Assembly (NCBI GenBank): GCA_002717245.1
Contig: PBCY01000022.1
Coordinates: 1 to 37,224, forward strand
Reading direction: 5' to 3'
Length of the DNA: 37,224 nt
Origin: Pelagibacteraceae bacterium
GTDB lineage: Bacteria > Pseudomonadota > Alphaproteobacteria > GCA-002720895
Shown one piece after another: positions 11,068-18,124 of this stretch; the stretch's first letter is position 1, and the number at the start of each line of letters is the position of its first letter. The translations under genes and the position numbers were made by a program. The notes under the pieces were generated by a model that made no database searches, was not told the DNA's origin, and was given only the letters and a program-made list of their open reading frames with translations.

Positions 11068-12047
11068 TGATAATTACTAGAAGTCCCCTAAGAATTACAT
11101 TAGGTGGAGGAGGTACTGATTTACCATCATATTATAAATTAAAAAATGGATTTACGTTTTCTGCAGCTATAAATAAATATGTATACATAAACATACACAA
11201 GACTTTTCAAGAAGGTTTTTATTTAAAATATTCAAGTTTTGAAAAAGTAAAAAAAATTAACAAAATTAAACATCCGTTAATTAGAGAGGCCCTAAAAGAA
11301 TTAAAATTAGTTGATAAAAATTTAGAAATAGGTAGTCAAGCAGATATCCCAGCAGGAACCGGTCTAGGATCTTCTGCAAGTTTTACCACAGCACTTTTAA
11401 AAGGTTTATATTTAAGCCAAAATAAAGATACATCTAAAAATGGACTAGCCGAACTTGCAAGTAAAATTGAAATTGAAAAATTAAATGATCCTGTAGGTAA
11501 ACAAGATCAATATATTGCTTCTCATGGAGGAATAAAAGTTTTTAATTTTTTAAAAAATGGAAAAGTTAAAATTTTAAAAAATAATATTAAAAAAAAATAT
11601 ATAAATAATCTTGAAAAGAATTTATTACTTTTTTTTACTGGTTTTTCTAGAAAATCAACAGAAATTTTAAAAGAACAAAACGATAAAACAAAAATAAATT
11701 CACAAAAAATGATACAGAATTTGGATTATATTAAAGAATTAGGAATAAAAAGCTTGGAAAGTATTCGTAATGGTAATTTTAATGAATTTTGCAAGATAAT
11801 GAATGAACATTGGATTTTTAAGAAAGAAAGATCAAATAAAATGTCAAATTTATTTATTAATGAATGCTATGAATATGCATTATCAAATGGAGCAGATGCT
11901 GGTAAAGTTGTTGGAGCTGGAGGCGGAGGTTTTTTAATGTTTTATAGCAAAAATAAAAAAAAATTACAAAAAGCATTAAAAAATAAAGGGTTAAATGAAG
12001 TAGATTTTAATTTTGATTATGAAGGCACAAAAGTAATGGTAAAATAA
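11067..12047 (+). CDS. hddA: GHMP-family sugar kinase, D-glycero-D-manno-heptose-7-P kinase-like
   Basis: A GHMP kinase of HddA type, which phosphorylates heptose-7-phosphate at C1 to the 1,7-bisphosphate on the way to GDP-heptose. RSPLRITLGGGGTDLPSYY is at the very N-terminus. The ATP-binding loop IPAGTGLGSSASF spans about residues 94-106, and GKQDQYIASHGG and the C-terminal GAGGGGFLMFY glycine motif follow. The 326-residue length fits. It overlaps both neighbours by one base (TAATG), so translation is probably coupled with the transaldolase and the nucleotidyltransferase. Other GHMP sugar kinases, such as fucokinase-like enzymes, share the N-terminal motif. The SIS, HAD and NTase neighbours favour heptose. 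Confidence 0.85.
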   Translation: MIITRSPLRITLGGGGTDLPSYYKLKNGFTFSAAINKYVYINIHKTFQEGFYLKYSSFEKVKKINKIKHPLIREALKELKLVDKNLEIGSQADIPAGTGLGSSASFTTALLKGLYLSQNKDTSKNGLAELASKIEIEKLNDPVGKQDQYIASHGGIKVFNFLKNGKVKILKNNIKKKYINNLEKNLLLFFTGFSRKSTEILKEQNDKTKINSQKMIQNLDYIKELGIKSLESIRNGNFNEFCKIMNEHWIFKKERSNKMSNLFINECYEYALSNGADAGKVVGAGGGGFLMFYSKNKKKLQKALKNKGLNEVDFNFDYEGTKVMVK

Positions 12048-12772
12048 TGAAATTACCAAATATTTTAATCCTAGCTGGAGGAAAAGCTAAAAGATTAGGA
12101 AAAATATCTAAAAATATTCCAAAGTCCTTAATAATTTTTCATAATAGACCTTTTTTATTTTATCAATTAATATTATTAAAAAAGAATAATTTTAAAAAAG
12201 TAGTCATTTCAACTGGTCACTTATCTAATAAAATTAAAGATTATATAAATTCAATAAATAACATTTTAAAGTTAGAAATAGTATTCTCTGATGATGGAAA
12301 AAAAACACTTGGTACTGGCGGAGCAATAAAAAAAGCATTACCAAAATTATCAAAAAATTTTTTTGTAATTTTTGGGGATTCATATTTAGATATTAATTAT
12401 AAACAAGTTTATTTGAATTTTATAAATTTTAAAAAATTAGGATTAATGACTGTTTATAAAAATAATAATTTAAAGGATAAATCTGCTGAAGGATTAAGTG
12501 ATGTAGAAATTAAAAATAAAAAAATAATTGCATATAATAAAATAAAAAAAAATAAAAATATGCAATATATTAATTATGGAATTTCTATTTTAAATAAGAA
12601 TGTTTTTAAAAAATATTATTTCCCAAAAAAAATGGATTTACAAAGAATAAACCAAAAATTGATAAAAGAAAATCAATTATCATTTCAAATAATCAAAAAA
12701 AGATTCTATGAAATAGGATCTAGAAAAGGAATAGAACTAACAAAAGAGTATTTTAAAAAGTTTAAAAAATGA
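12047..12772 (+). CDS. Sugar-1-phosphate nucleotidyltransferase, HddC-like
   Basis: A 241-residue nucleotidyltransferase of the RmlA/HddC type, expected to join heptose-1-phosphate to GTP and give GDP-heptose. The N-terminal loop reads LAGGKAKRLGKISKNIPKSL. That keeps the LAGG, Arg and PK elements but lacks the usual second Gly (GxGTR). GTGGAIKKALP and FFVIFGDSYLDI (GDS in place of the more usual GDx metal motif) follow. It sits directly after hddA and overlaps the next NTase by ATGA. The GTP preference is inferred from the HddA-GmhB-HddC set. Another NTP cannot be excluded. Confidence 0.82.
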   Translation: MKLPNILILAGGKAKRLGKISKNIPKSLIIFHNRPFLFYQLILLKKNNFKKVVISTGHLSNKIKDYINSINNILKLEIVFSDDGKKTLGTGGAIKKALPKLSKNFFVIFGDSYLDINYKQVYLNFINFKKLGLMTVYKNNNLKDKSAEGLSDVEIKNKKIIAYNKIKKNKNMQYINYGISILNKNVFKKYYFPKKMDLQRINQKLIKENQLSFQIIKKRFYEIGSRKGIELTKEYFKKFKK

Positions 12773-13494
12773 AATGTATTTTATTAGCTGCCGGAACAAG
12801 TGGTAGAATTTTATCAGTTTCTAAAGGATATCCTAAACCATTAATAAAAATTAACAAAAAATCAATAATAAGAAGAAATATTAATTGGTTATTAAAATAT
12901 AAAGTTAAAAATATTTTTGTTAATTTATTTTTTAAACCAAAATTAATAATTAATGAAATAAATAAATTAAATAAGAATATAAATTTTACTTTTAGCTTAG
13001 AAAAAAAGTTATTGGGAACAGCGGGAGCAGTTAAAAAAATTGAAAACAAGCTTGGAAAAAATTTTTTAGTTATCTATTCAGATAATCTTCTTAATTTTAA
13101 TATAAAAAAATTTATTAATTTTCATAAAAGAAAGAAATCAGATTTATCTATCGCACTTTATTCTCCTTCAGTTAATTTTTTTTCTGGGCTAGCAAGTAGT
13201 AATATTAATATAAACAAGAATAATAAAATTATAAGTTTTAAAGAAAAAAGAAATAAAAATTCAAAAAAAAATATATATGTAAATACTGGCGCATATATTG
13301 TTAATAAAAGTATTTTGAATAAAATACCTAAAAATACTTTTTATGACTTTTCTTCTGACTTATTTCCACAATTAATAAATAAGAATTTTTATGGTTATGT
13401 TATTGAGAAAGAAGGTTATTGTTTAGGAATTGATACCCCCGAAACATATAAAAAATCATTAGAAATTATTAAAAAATATAAAATTTTTAAATAA
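12769..13494 (+). CDS. Second sugar-phosphate nucleotidyltransferase
   Basis: A second 241-residue NTP-transferase, starting inside the previous stop (ATGA overlap). LAAGTSGRILSVSKGYPKPL, GTAGAVKKIENKLG, FLVIYSDNLLNF (SDN at the metal site), YVNTGAYIVNKSIL and GIDTPETYKKSL resemble bacterial nucleotidyltransferases that activate sugar-1-phosphates. It is clearly related to its upstream neighbour but diverged. It may activate a different sugar or phosphonate/polyol phosphate, or be a modified duplicate. The protein is extremely K/N/I-rich, as are the following genes. It ends against a convergent FAD-oxidoreductase gene with no spacer. Confidence 0.8.
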   Translation: MKCILLAAGTSGRILSVSKGYPKPLIKINKKSIIRRNINWLLKYKVKNIFVNLFFKPKLIINEINKLNKNINFTFSLEKKLLGTAGAVKKIENKLGKNFLVIYSDNLLNFNIKKFINFHKRKKSDLSIALYSPSVNFFSGLASSNININKNNKIISFKEKRNKNSKKNIYVNTGAYIVNKSILNKIPKNTFYDFSSDLFPQLINKNFYGYVIEKEGYCLGIDTPETYKKSLEIIKKYKIFK

Positions 13495-14508
13495 TTACTT
13501 TATTATTTTTAATATTTCCTTTTCTGCCTCGAATATAGTATCAATTTTACCACCCAATACTGTTATGAGCCTATTTTGTTTATTCACAAGAGTAGGTCTT
13601 GAGTCTTTTTTTGAATTAAAAACTGTAGTCATAGATTGATAATAGTTTATAAAATTAAATTTTTTCTTAAATTCCGGGTAAAATTTTTTTACTAAATTTT
13701 CCGTTTTATTTTTTCTATATAATATTTCTTTTTTCGTTATTTTTTTAGCAAATTGTATTGCAGATTTTAATTTTTTAAATTTTTTGAATCTTGAAAATTT
13801 TACACTACCCAAAGTATAAAAATTCTTTTTATGAGGATATAATGTAAAAAAATTACCGTCCATAATCATTAAAGCAAAATTATTAATATTACTTTTATAA
13901 ACAAAAGTTACTCTAGGTTCAAAAGATAAGTTAAATATATTATTTTTTTGCCATTGAGCAGCACTACAATCAATTACCCAATCGTATTCATTGTTATCTA
14001 AAATAATTTTATTTTTTTTATTAATTAATTTTTTTGGTTTTGTATTAGTGTTTAAATTATTTTTTAGTTTTTTATAAAAAAATTTTTCTGCTTCTTTAAA
14101 TAAAATCAGGCCTTCAGGCGTTTTAATCAATCCTTCAATATTAATTACTTTATCGTTCATTTCATTTGTTTCAAATATTGGTAATTTATTTTTTTTCATA
14201 ATTCTTTTATAGTTTTTGAAACTTACTTTTGAATTATTTTTAGATATTCCAATATAATTTTTTTCAATTTTTTTATATAAATTAGGGTATTTCTTTATAA
14301 ATAAATTATATCCTTTTAATGACTGGTCCCTTGTTATTAGTGATCTTGGGTAATGATATCCCATATGTAATCTATTTGTATTAAATCCTGACATACCATT
14401 AAAGATTTTTTTTTCTTTTTCAAAAATTCGAATGTTAAATTTCTTTTTCTTTAACACATAAGCGATGTGTGAGCCCATCCACCCGGCTCCGATTATTGCA
14501 ATTTTCAT
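13495..14508 (-). CDS. FAD-dependent oxidoreductase (DAO-like)
   Basis: The N-terminal dinucleotide-binding fold is clear: IAIIGAGWMGSHIAYVLKK followed by an acidic FEKE strand end, the pattern of FAD-binding amine-oxidase/DAO-type proteins. NTNRLHMGYHYPRS follows and may lie near the flavin. The last strand region is RLITVLGGKIDTIFEAEKE. Length is 337. The substrate is unknown. It is the only minus-strand gene inside the heptose block and is transcribed divergently from the Gfo/Idh gene, with about 59 bases between starts. FAD/DAO-type proteins occur in surface-sugar clusters, so a modified-sugar oxidation is possible, but this is inference. Confidence 0.75.
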   Translation of the reverse strand: MKIAIIGAGWMGSHIAYVLKKKKFNIRIFEKEKKIFNGMSGFNTNRLHMGYHYPRSLITRDQSLKGYNLFIKKYPNLYKKIEKNYIGISKNNSKVSFKNYKRIMKKNKLPIFETNEMNDKVINIEGLIKTPEGLILFKEAEKFFYKKLKNNLNTNTKPKKLINKKNKIILDNNEYDWVIDCSAAQWQKNNIFNLSFEPRVTFVYKSNINNFALMIMDGNFFTLYPHKKNFYTLGSVKFSRFKKFKKLKSAIQFAKKITKKEILYRKNKTENLVKKFYPEFKKKFNFINYYQSMTTVFNSKKDSRPTLVNKQNRLITVLGGKIDTIFEAEKEILKIIK

Positions 14509-14567
14509 ATTTTTTTAATTTAAATAATATAATATTAATGCAACAAAGTATCTTTAATATAAAAAAA

Positions 14568-15332
14568 ATGAATAAATTAAATTATGGAATAATAGGTAAA
14601 AACTGGGGTTCTAAAATATTCAGAATTTTAAAAAAATTAAATAAGAACGTTATATATTTAGATATTAAAAGTCCTAAAAATTATAAAAATATCTATAGTT
14701 ATAAAATAAATGTAAAAAGAGAAATTTTAGAAAAATCTCCAAATATTGATATATTATGGATAGCAACTCCTACAAATTTTAAATATTTTCTTGTTGAAGA
14801 GGCTCTTAATAATAATTTAAATGTTATTGTTGAGAAACCTTGGCTTCATGATGAAAAAAAAACTAAAAAAATAATTCAAATAAGCAAAAAAAAAAAATTA
14901 CAAGTCGGGGTTCATTTTGAGTTTCTTTACTTAAAACAATTTTTAAATTTAAAAAATAAACAATTAATTAATAATAAAAATAATCTTTTTTCTGGTTTTT
15001 TTAATGTAAAAAAGAAAAGTCATTTCAAAAAACTTTCAGCATTTCATGAATTAGGCTCACATATTGTAGCTATTAAACTAAAGTATTTTAATAATACAAA
15101 ATTTAAAACTTTTAAATCTAACTATAATAAGAAAAATTTAAGAAAAATAATTATAGATAGTAAAATAAAATCGTTTTCTTATGATTTTACAAATAATAGT
15201 GAAAAATTAATTCAGAAATATATAAAGGATTTTGAAACAAAGTTATTATATAAAAATAATTACAAAATTGATTTGAAGTTTGCTTCAAATGTATATAAAT
15301 GTACTAAATATTTAATTAAAAAATATGGATAA
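14568..15332 (+). CDS. Gfo/Idh/MocA-family NAD(P)-dependent oxidoreductase
   Basis: Gfo/Idh-type features are present: an N-terminal Rossmann strand YGIIGKNWGSKIFRIL (the glycine motif is degenerate), LWIATPTNFKYFLVEEAL, and NVIVEKPWLHD, the conserved EKP motif. VGVHFEFLYLKQFL and LGSHIVAIKLKYF follow. At about 254 residues it is shorter than the usual 330-350, so the C-terminal sheet domain is reduced. Upstream in-frame ATGs (14469, 14538) precede the Rossmann strand by many residues, so 14568 is preferred. The family oxidises or reduces sugar hydroxyls at the nucleotide-sugar level. The gene contains a 12-A run (in SKKKKL) that stays in frame. Confidence 0.78.
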   Translation: MNKLNYGIIGKNWGSKIFRILKKLNKNVIYLDIKSPKNYKNIYSYKINVKREILEKSPNIDILWIATPTNFKYFLVEEALNNNLNVIVEKPWLHDEKKTKKIIQISKKKKLQVGVHFEFLYLKQFLNLKNKQLINNKNNLFSGFFNVKKKSHFKKLSAFHELGSHIVAIKLKYFNNTKFKTFKSNYNKKNLRKIIIDSKIKSFSYDFTNNSEKLIQKYIKDFETKLLYKNNYKIDLKFASNVYKCTKYLIKKYG

Positions 15333-15927
15333 ATTTATAAAAGAATATTTATCAAATACAAGTAATGTCCTTTCATTAGTTAATCAGAAAATTATTAAAG
15401 ATATTATTTTTGCATTAAAGAAATTAAAAAAGAAGAAAGGAAGAGTTTTTTTTCTTGGTGTAGGAGGAGGAGCAGGTAATGCTACTCATGCTGTGAATGA
15501 TTTTAGAAAAATTTGTGGAATAGAAAGTTATACTCCTTCAGATAATGTTTCAGAATTAACAGCACGTATAAATGATGATGGATGGGAGAACTCTTATAAA
15601 GATTGGCTAATAGTAAGTAATTTATCAAAACGTGATGCGCTATTTATTTTTTCTGTAGGGGGAGGAAATATAAAAAAAAAAGTAAGTTTAAATTTAGTTC
15701 AAGCAATAAAAATTGCTAAACAAAGAAAAACATTGATTATAGGAATCACAGGTCCAGATGGAGGTTATACAAAAAAAGTTTCAAATTTATGCCTTACAAT
15801 TCCTATAAAAAATAAAAAAAAAATTACTGCTATAACTGAATCTTTTCAATCAATTATCTGGCATTTAATTGTCTCCCATCCTGAGTTAAAAAAGAATTCT
15901 ATGAAATGGGAAAGTCTTTTAAAATGA
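15325..15927 (+). CDS. SIS-domain phosphosugar isomerase, GmhA-like
   Basis: A 200-residue SIS-domain protein resembling phosphoheptose isomerase, which turns sedoheptulose-7-P into D-glycero-D-manno-heptose-7-P. VFFLGVGGGAGNATHAVNDF (about 41-60) is the phosphate-binding loop region. FIFSVGGGNIKKKV and IIGITGPDGGYTKKVSNLCL are the following SIS strands, and TAITESFQSIIWHLIV is the C-terminal helix seen in GmhA proteins. It overlaps the Gfo/Idh gene by 8 bases and the GmhB-like gene by ATGA, and shares the operon with an HddA-like kinase. The combination supports GmhA. Variation in the usual GNGGSA loop leaves room for another phosphosugar. Confidence 0.82.
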   Translation: MDKFIKEYLSNTSNVLSLVNQKIIKDIIFALKKLKKKKGRVFFLGVGGGAGNATHAVNDFRKICGIESYTPSDNVSELTARINDDGWENSYKDWLIVSNLSKRDALFIFSVGGGNIKKKVSLNLVQAIKIAKQRKTLIIGITGPDGGYTKKVSNLCLTIPIKNKKKITAITESFQSIIWHLIVSHPELKKNSMKWESLLK

Positions 15928-16483
15928 AAAAAGCAATTTTTTTTGATAGAGACGGAGTTATTAATAAAGAGGTTTTTAGAAAAAAGTTAAATAAATGGAC
16001 TGCTCCACATAAAATATCAGAAGTTAAAATAAAAAAAAAAACTTTAAAAGTTATCAATGAATTAAAAGAAAAAAATTTTTTTTTTTTGTAATATCTAATC
16101 AGCCAGATTATGCATTAGGATTAACTAGTTTAAAAAATTTAAAGTTAGTGCATGGTAAAATAAAAGAAATTCTTCAAAAAAATTCTATTTTAATTAAAAA
16201 ATATTTTTATTCGTATAGGCATGAAAAAAGCATAATAAAAAAATTGGGCCCGCCTTGTTTTGATAGAAAACCCAAGCCTTTTTTTTTAAATAAAGCAAAA
16301 AAAAAATATAATTTAGATCTTAAAAACTCATGGATAGTTGGTGATCGTTATACTGATATAGATTGTGGTAAAAAAGCTGGTTTAAAAACTATTGGGATAA
16401 AAAGTGATATTTATTCATTTAACAGAAGTAAACCTGATTATTTAATTAAAAATATTAATGAATTATTAGATATTATTGATTAA
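15924..16483 (+). pseudogene. GmhB-like heptose bisphosphate phosphatase, frameshifted at a 12-T run
   Basis: Two pieces of one HAD phosphatase lie in different frames. The first (15924-16091) has the nucleophile motif AIFFDRDGVINKE and ends NFFFL-stop. The second, open from 16088, has VISNQPDYALGL (motif II), CFDRKPKPFFLNKA and WIVGDRYTDIDCGKKAG (motif III). The frames meet in a run of 12 T (16076-16087). A -1 shift, or one extra T, restores a protein of about 185 residues, the normal GmhB length. GmhB removes the C7 phosphate from heptose 1,7-bisphosphate. The gene could be disrupted, rescued by slippage on the run, or miscounted in sequencing. The start at 15924 overlaps the previous stop (ATGA). 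Confidence 0.8.
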
Positions 16484-16532
16484 TAAAAATAATTAATTTA
16501 AAAAATATTTAAATATTGATAATATTAAAATT

Positions 16533-17024
16533 ATGAACAATAAAAATACTTCACCAACAATTGAACAGTCATTAAAAATGATTGAAGACAAACTTAATAA
16601 TGAAAAAAAAGTTAATAAAAAAAAAGAAAATAATAATTCAATAAAAAGAATTTTCTCAAAAGTTATAAAAAAGAATTCTGAAAAAAACAATAATAAAAAA
16701 GAAGATGTAATTTTATTAACAAAAAAAGTTGTTGCTAAAGATAAAAAAAAAAATAAACCTTTAATAAAAAAAGTTAGTAATAAAAAAATTAATGTAGAAA
16801 AAAAAGAAGATATTGCTGTTGATTTAAGAATTAAAAATCAAAAAAATTTAGAAAATACTACTGAATTAGCAGTTATTATAAAAAAATTAAAAAATATTAG
16901 AGATAAGAAAATTAATAATTCTAAAAAGAAAAATTCAAAGAAAATAAATAAAGAAATTAAAAAACTTAATGAAGCAATTGATTTAGCTGAGAATTTATTC
17001 AAAAAAGAGCTATTAGATTTATAA
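16533..17024 (+). CDS. Lys/Asn-rich hypothetical protein
   Basis: I do not recognise this 163-residue protein. It is extremely rich in K and N, with no membrane helix or signal peptide. A short acidic/amphipathic N-terminal helix (TIEQSLKMIEDKLN), a low-complexity basic middle and a C-terminal helical stretch (LNEAIDLAENLFKKELLDL) are visible. The high charge suggests a nucleic-acid- or membrane-associated protein, or a disordered linker. No strong ribosome site is seen. An open frame of this length in such stop-rich AT DNA favours a real gene, but low-complexity A runs also keep frames open. It sits between the heptose block and hsp20. Confidence 0.55.
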   Translation: MNNKNTSPTIEQSLKMIEDKLNNEKKVNKKKENNNSIKRIFSKVIKKNSEKNNNKKEDVILLTKKVVAKDKKKNKPLIKKVSNKKINVEKKEDIAVDLRIKNQKNLENTTELAVIIKKLKNIRDKKINNSKKKNSKKINKEIKKLNEAIDLAENLFKKELLDL

Positions 17025-17055
17025 TTTGAAACAAATTATTTTTTTCTTAAGTACT

Positions 17056-17084
17056 CTTGAAAACAAGTTTTGTTTACCTTATAT
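17056..17084 (+). promoter_or_regulatory. RpoH (sigma-32)-like promoter of hsp20
   Basis: CTTGAAA (17056-17062), a 14-base spacer, then CCTTATAT (17077-17084) closely match the sigma-32 pattern CTTGAAA-N(11-16)-CCCCATNT. The predicted start of transcription is near 17091, giving a leader of about 58 bases before the hsp20 ATG. The heat-shock gene directly downstream makes this assignment likely. Confidence 0.7.
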
Positions 17085-17090
17085 GGCACT

Positions 17091-17148
17091 ATGGGATATG
17101 CCGATTATGGGTATCTAGATTATAAACTTGCTTTAAAAAGGAGTTAAA
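17091..17148 (+). promoter_or_regulatory. ROSE-like RNA thermometer in the hsp20 5' leader
   Basis: The leader can form two hairpins. The first is 17094-17116, a GC/AT stem with a bulged G100 and a GAUUAU loop. The second masks the ribosome site: AACUUGCUU (17125-17133) pairs with AAGGAGUU (17138-17145), leaving one bulged G (17130) opposite the Shine-Dalgarno AGGAG (17139-17143). An anti-SD UUGCU with a bulged G opposite AGGA is the hallmark of ROSE elements, which control small heat-shock genes in rhizobia. Melting on warming would free the ribosome site. Folding was done by eye. Confidence 0.6.
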
Positions 17149-17604
17149 ATGATGGATAAAGTCCCTTCAATTTTTAACAATTTAAGACCTTTAACTATAG
17201 GATTTGATGATGTTTTTGATCATTTTGAATCTTTGTTAGATGATGACTATAGAGTCACATCATCTAGAATAAATTATCCACCATATGATATAAGAAAAGT
17301 TGGTGATAATAAATTTAATATCGAGGCTGCTCTTGCTGGTTTTAATAAGAATGATATAGAAGTGTTAACAAAAGATAATACTTTGACTATTAAAACCAAA
17401 AAGGAAAAAACATTACATAATAATAAGAATGGTGATAGCGAGGTTCTCCATAAAGGTATTTCAAAAAGATACTTTGAAAGATCTTTCACAATCGCCGATG
17501 ATGTTAAAGTACTTGGAGCTGAATTAAAAGATGGTCTTTTAAAAGTTTCCTTAGAACGTTTAGTACCTGAGGAAAAAAAAGAAAAAGTTATCGTAATTAA
17601 ATAA
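17149..17604 (+). CDS. Small heat-shock protein (Hsp20/IbpA-like)
   Basis: A 151-residue Hsp20-type holdase that binds unfolding proteins and passes them to ATP-dependent chaperones. The N-terminal arm (FDDVFDHFESLL) is followed by an alpha-crystallin domain: YPPYDIRKVGDNKFNIEAAL, AGFNKNDIEV, ISKRYFERSFTIADDV and late AELKDGLLKVSLERLVPEE (the G-L-L region). It ends KKEKVIVIK, a basic tail. Two adjacent ATGs (17149 and 17152) are possible, and AGGAG is 5 bases before the first. RpoH-type promoter and ROSE-like leader signals precede it, and a hairpin terminator follows. Confidence 0.95.
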   Translation: MMDKVPSIFNNLRPLTIGFDDVFDHFESLLDDDYRVTSSRINYPPYDIRKVGDNKFNIEAALAGFNKNDIEVLTKDNTLTIKTKKEKTLHNNKNGDSEVLHKGISKRYFERSFTIADDVKVLGAELKDGLLKVSLERLVPEEKKEKVIVIK

Positions 17605-17612
17605 AAAAATTG

Positions 17613-17638
17613 AATGGGGTGGCTTTTTTGGCCCCATT
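17613..17638. terminator. Hairpin terminator between hsp20 and the convergent nuclease gene
   Basis: AATGGGG (17613-17619) and CCCCATT (17632-17638) form a perfect 7-bp stem with a loop containing six T. There is no long T run right after it on either side, so it is a modest terminator. It lies exactly between convergent stops and could serve both strands. Confidence 0.55.
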
Positions 17639-17641
17639 TAG

Positions 17642-18124
17642 TTATCTATTTGATTTTCTCCACTCCCATGGATAATTAAATTTTCCTGACCACGCACCTG
17701 CTTTAACTTTTTTTGCTTCATTTTCTGCATCTTTATATTTTTTAGACATATAACTAAATGCATAACCATAAAGAACCATATTCTCATTAATATCAAGTTC
17801 TCCAATATAACAAGTAGCCAACCATCTTTTATAACGATCTTTTTTCTTTGTTATACATCGAACCGGTTGTTCAGAAATTATTTTTGATAAAGCAGATATG
17901 GAATCTTTACCACATTTATAATTATTACCATTTTTTCTAAAACATTCTTGTTTTTTCTCAAATGCATCTATTCCAAGTAATCTTATTTTATTATTATTTA
18001 TTTCAATTGAATCGCCATCAATTATTCTTACCTTCCCAAAAATTTCCTGTACATCATTTTCGTATACAGAATGAGAGCATAAATATAAAAAGAAAAATAT
18101 AAACAAAAAGGATTTATTCATCAA
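17642..18124 (-). CDS. Secreted thermonuclease-family protein (SNase-like)
   Basis: A 160-residue staphylococcal nuclease homologue. The N-terminus is a signal-peptide-like hydrophobic stretch (SFLFIFFFLYLCSHSV). VRIIDGDSIEINNNKIRLLG carries the first metal-binding Asp pair and the Arg of IRLLGIDAFE. KKKDRYKRWLATCYI holds the second catalytic Asp/Arg region. MVLYGYAFSYMSKKYKDAENEAKK and AWSGKFNYPWEWR form the C-terminal helix and tail typical of bacterial secreted members. It is last in a minus-strand set after cytochrome c and apt, overlapping apt by 11 bases. Likely role: extracytoplasmic cleavage of DNA or RNA. Confidence 0.88.
   Translation of the reverse strand: MMNKSFLFIFFFLYLCSHSVYENDVQEIFGKVRIIDGDSIEINNNKIRLLGIDAFEKKQECFRKNGNNYKCGKDSISALSKIISEQPVRCITKKKDRYKRWLATCYIGELDINENMVLYGYAFSYMSKKYKDAENEAKKVKAGAWSGKFNYPWEWRKSNR

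Noticed and set aside
14885-14900. 12-A run in the Gfo/Idh gene as a second frameshift site
   Set aside because: The frame continues correctly through the run (SKKKKL), so no break exists in this copy.
6292-17148. Attachment-site repeat of the tRNA-Lys 3' end at the far side of the glycan block
   Set aside because: I read 16480-17150 for a copy of the T arm/acceptor sequence and found none; no integrase is present.
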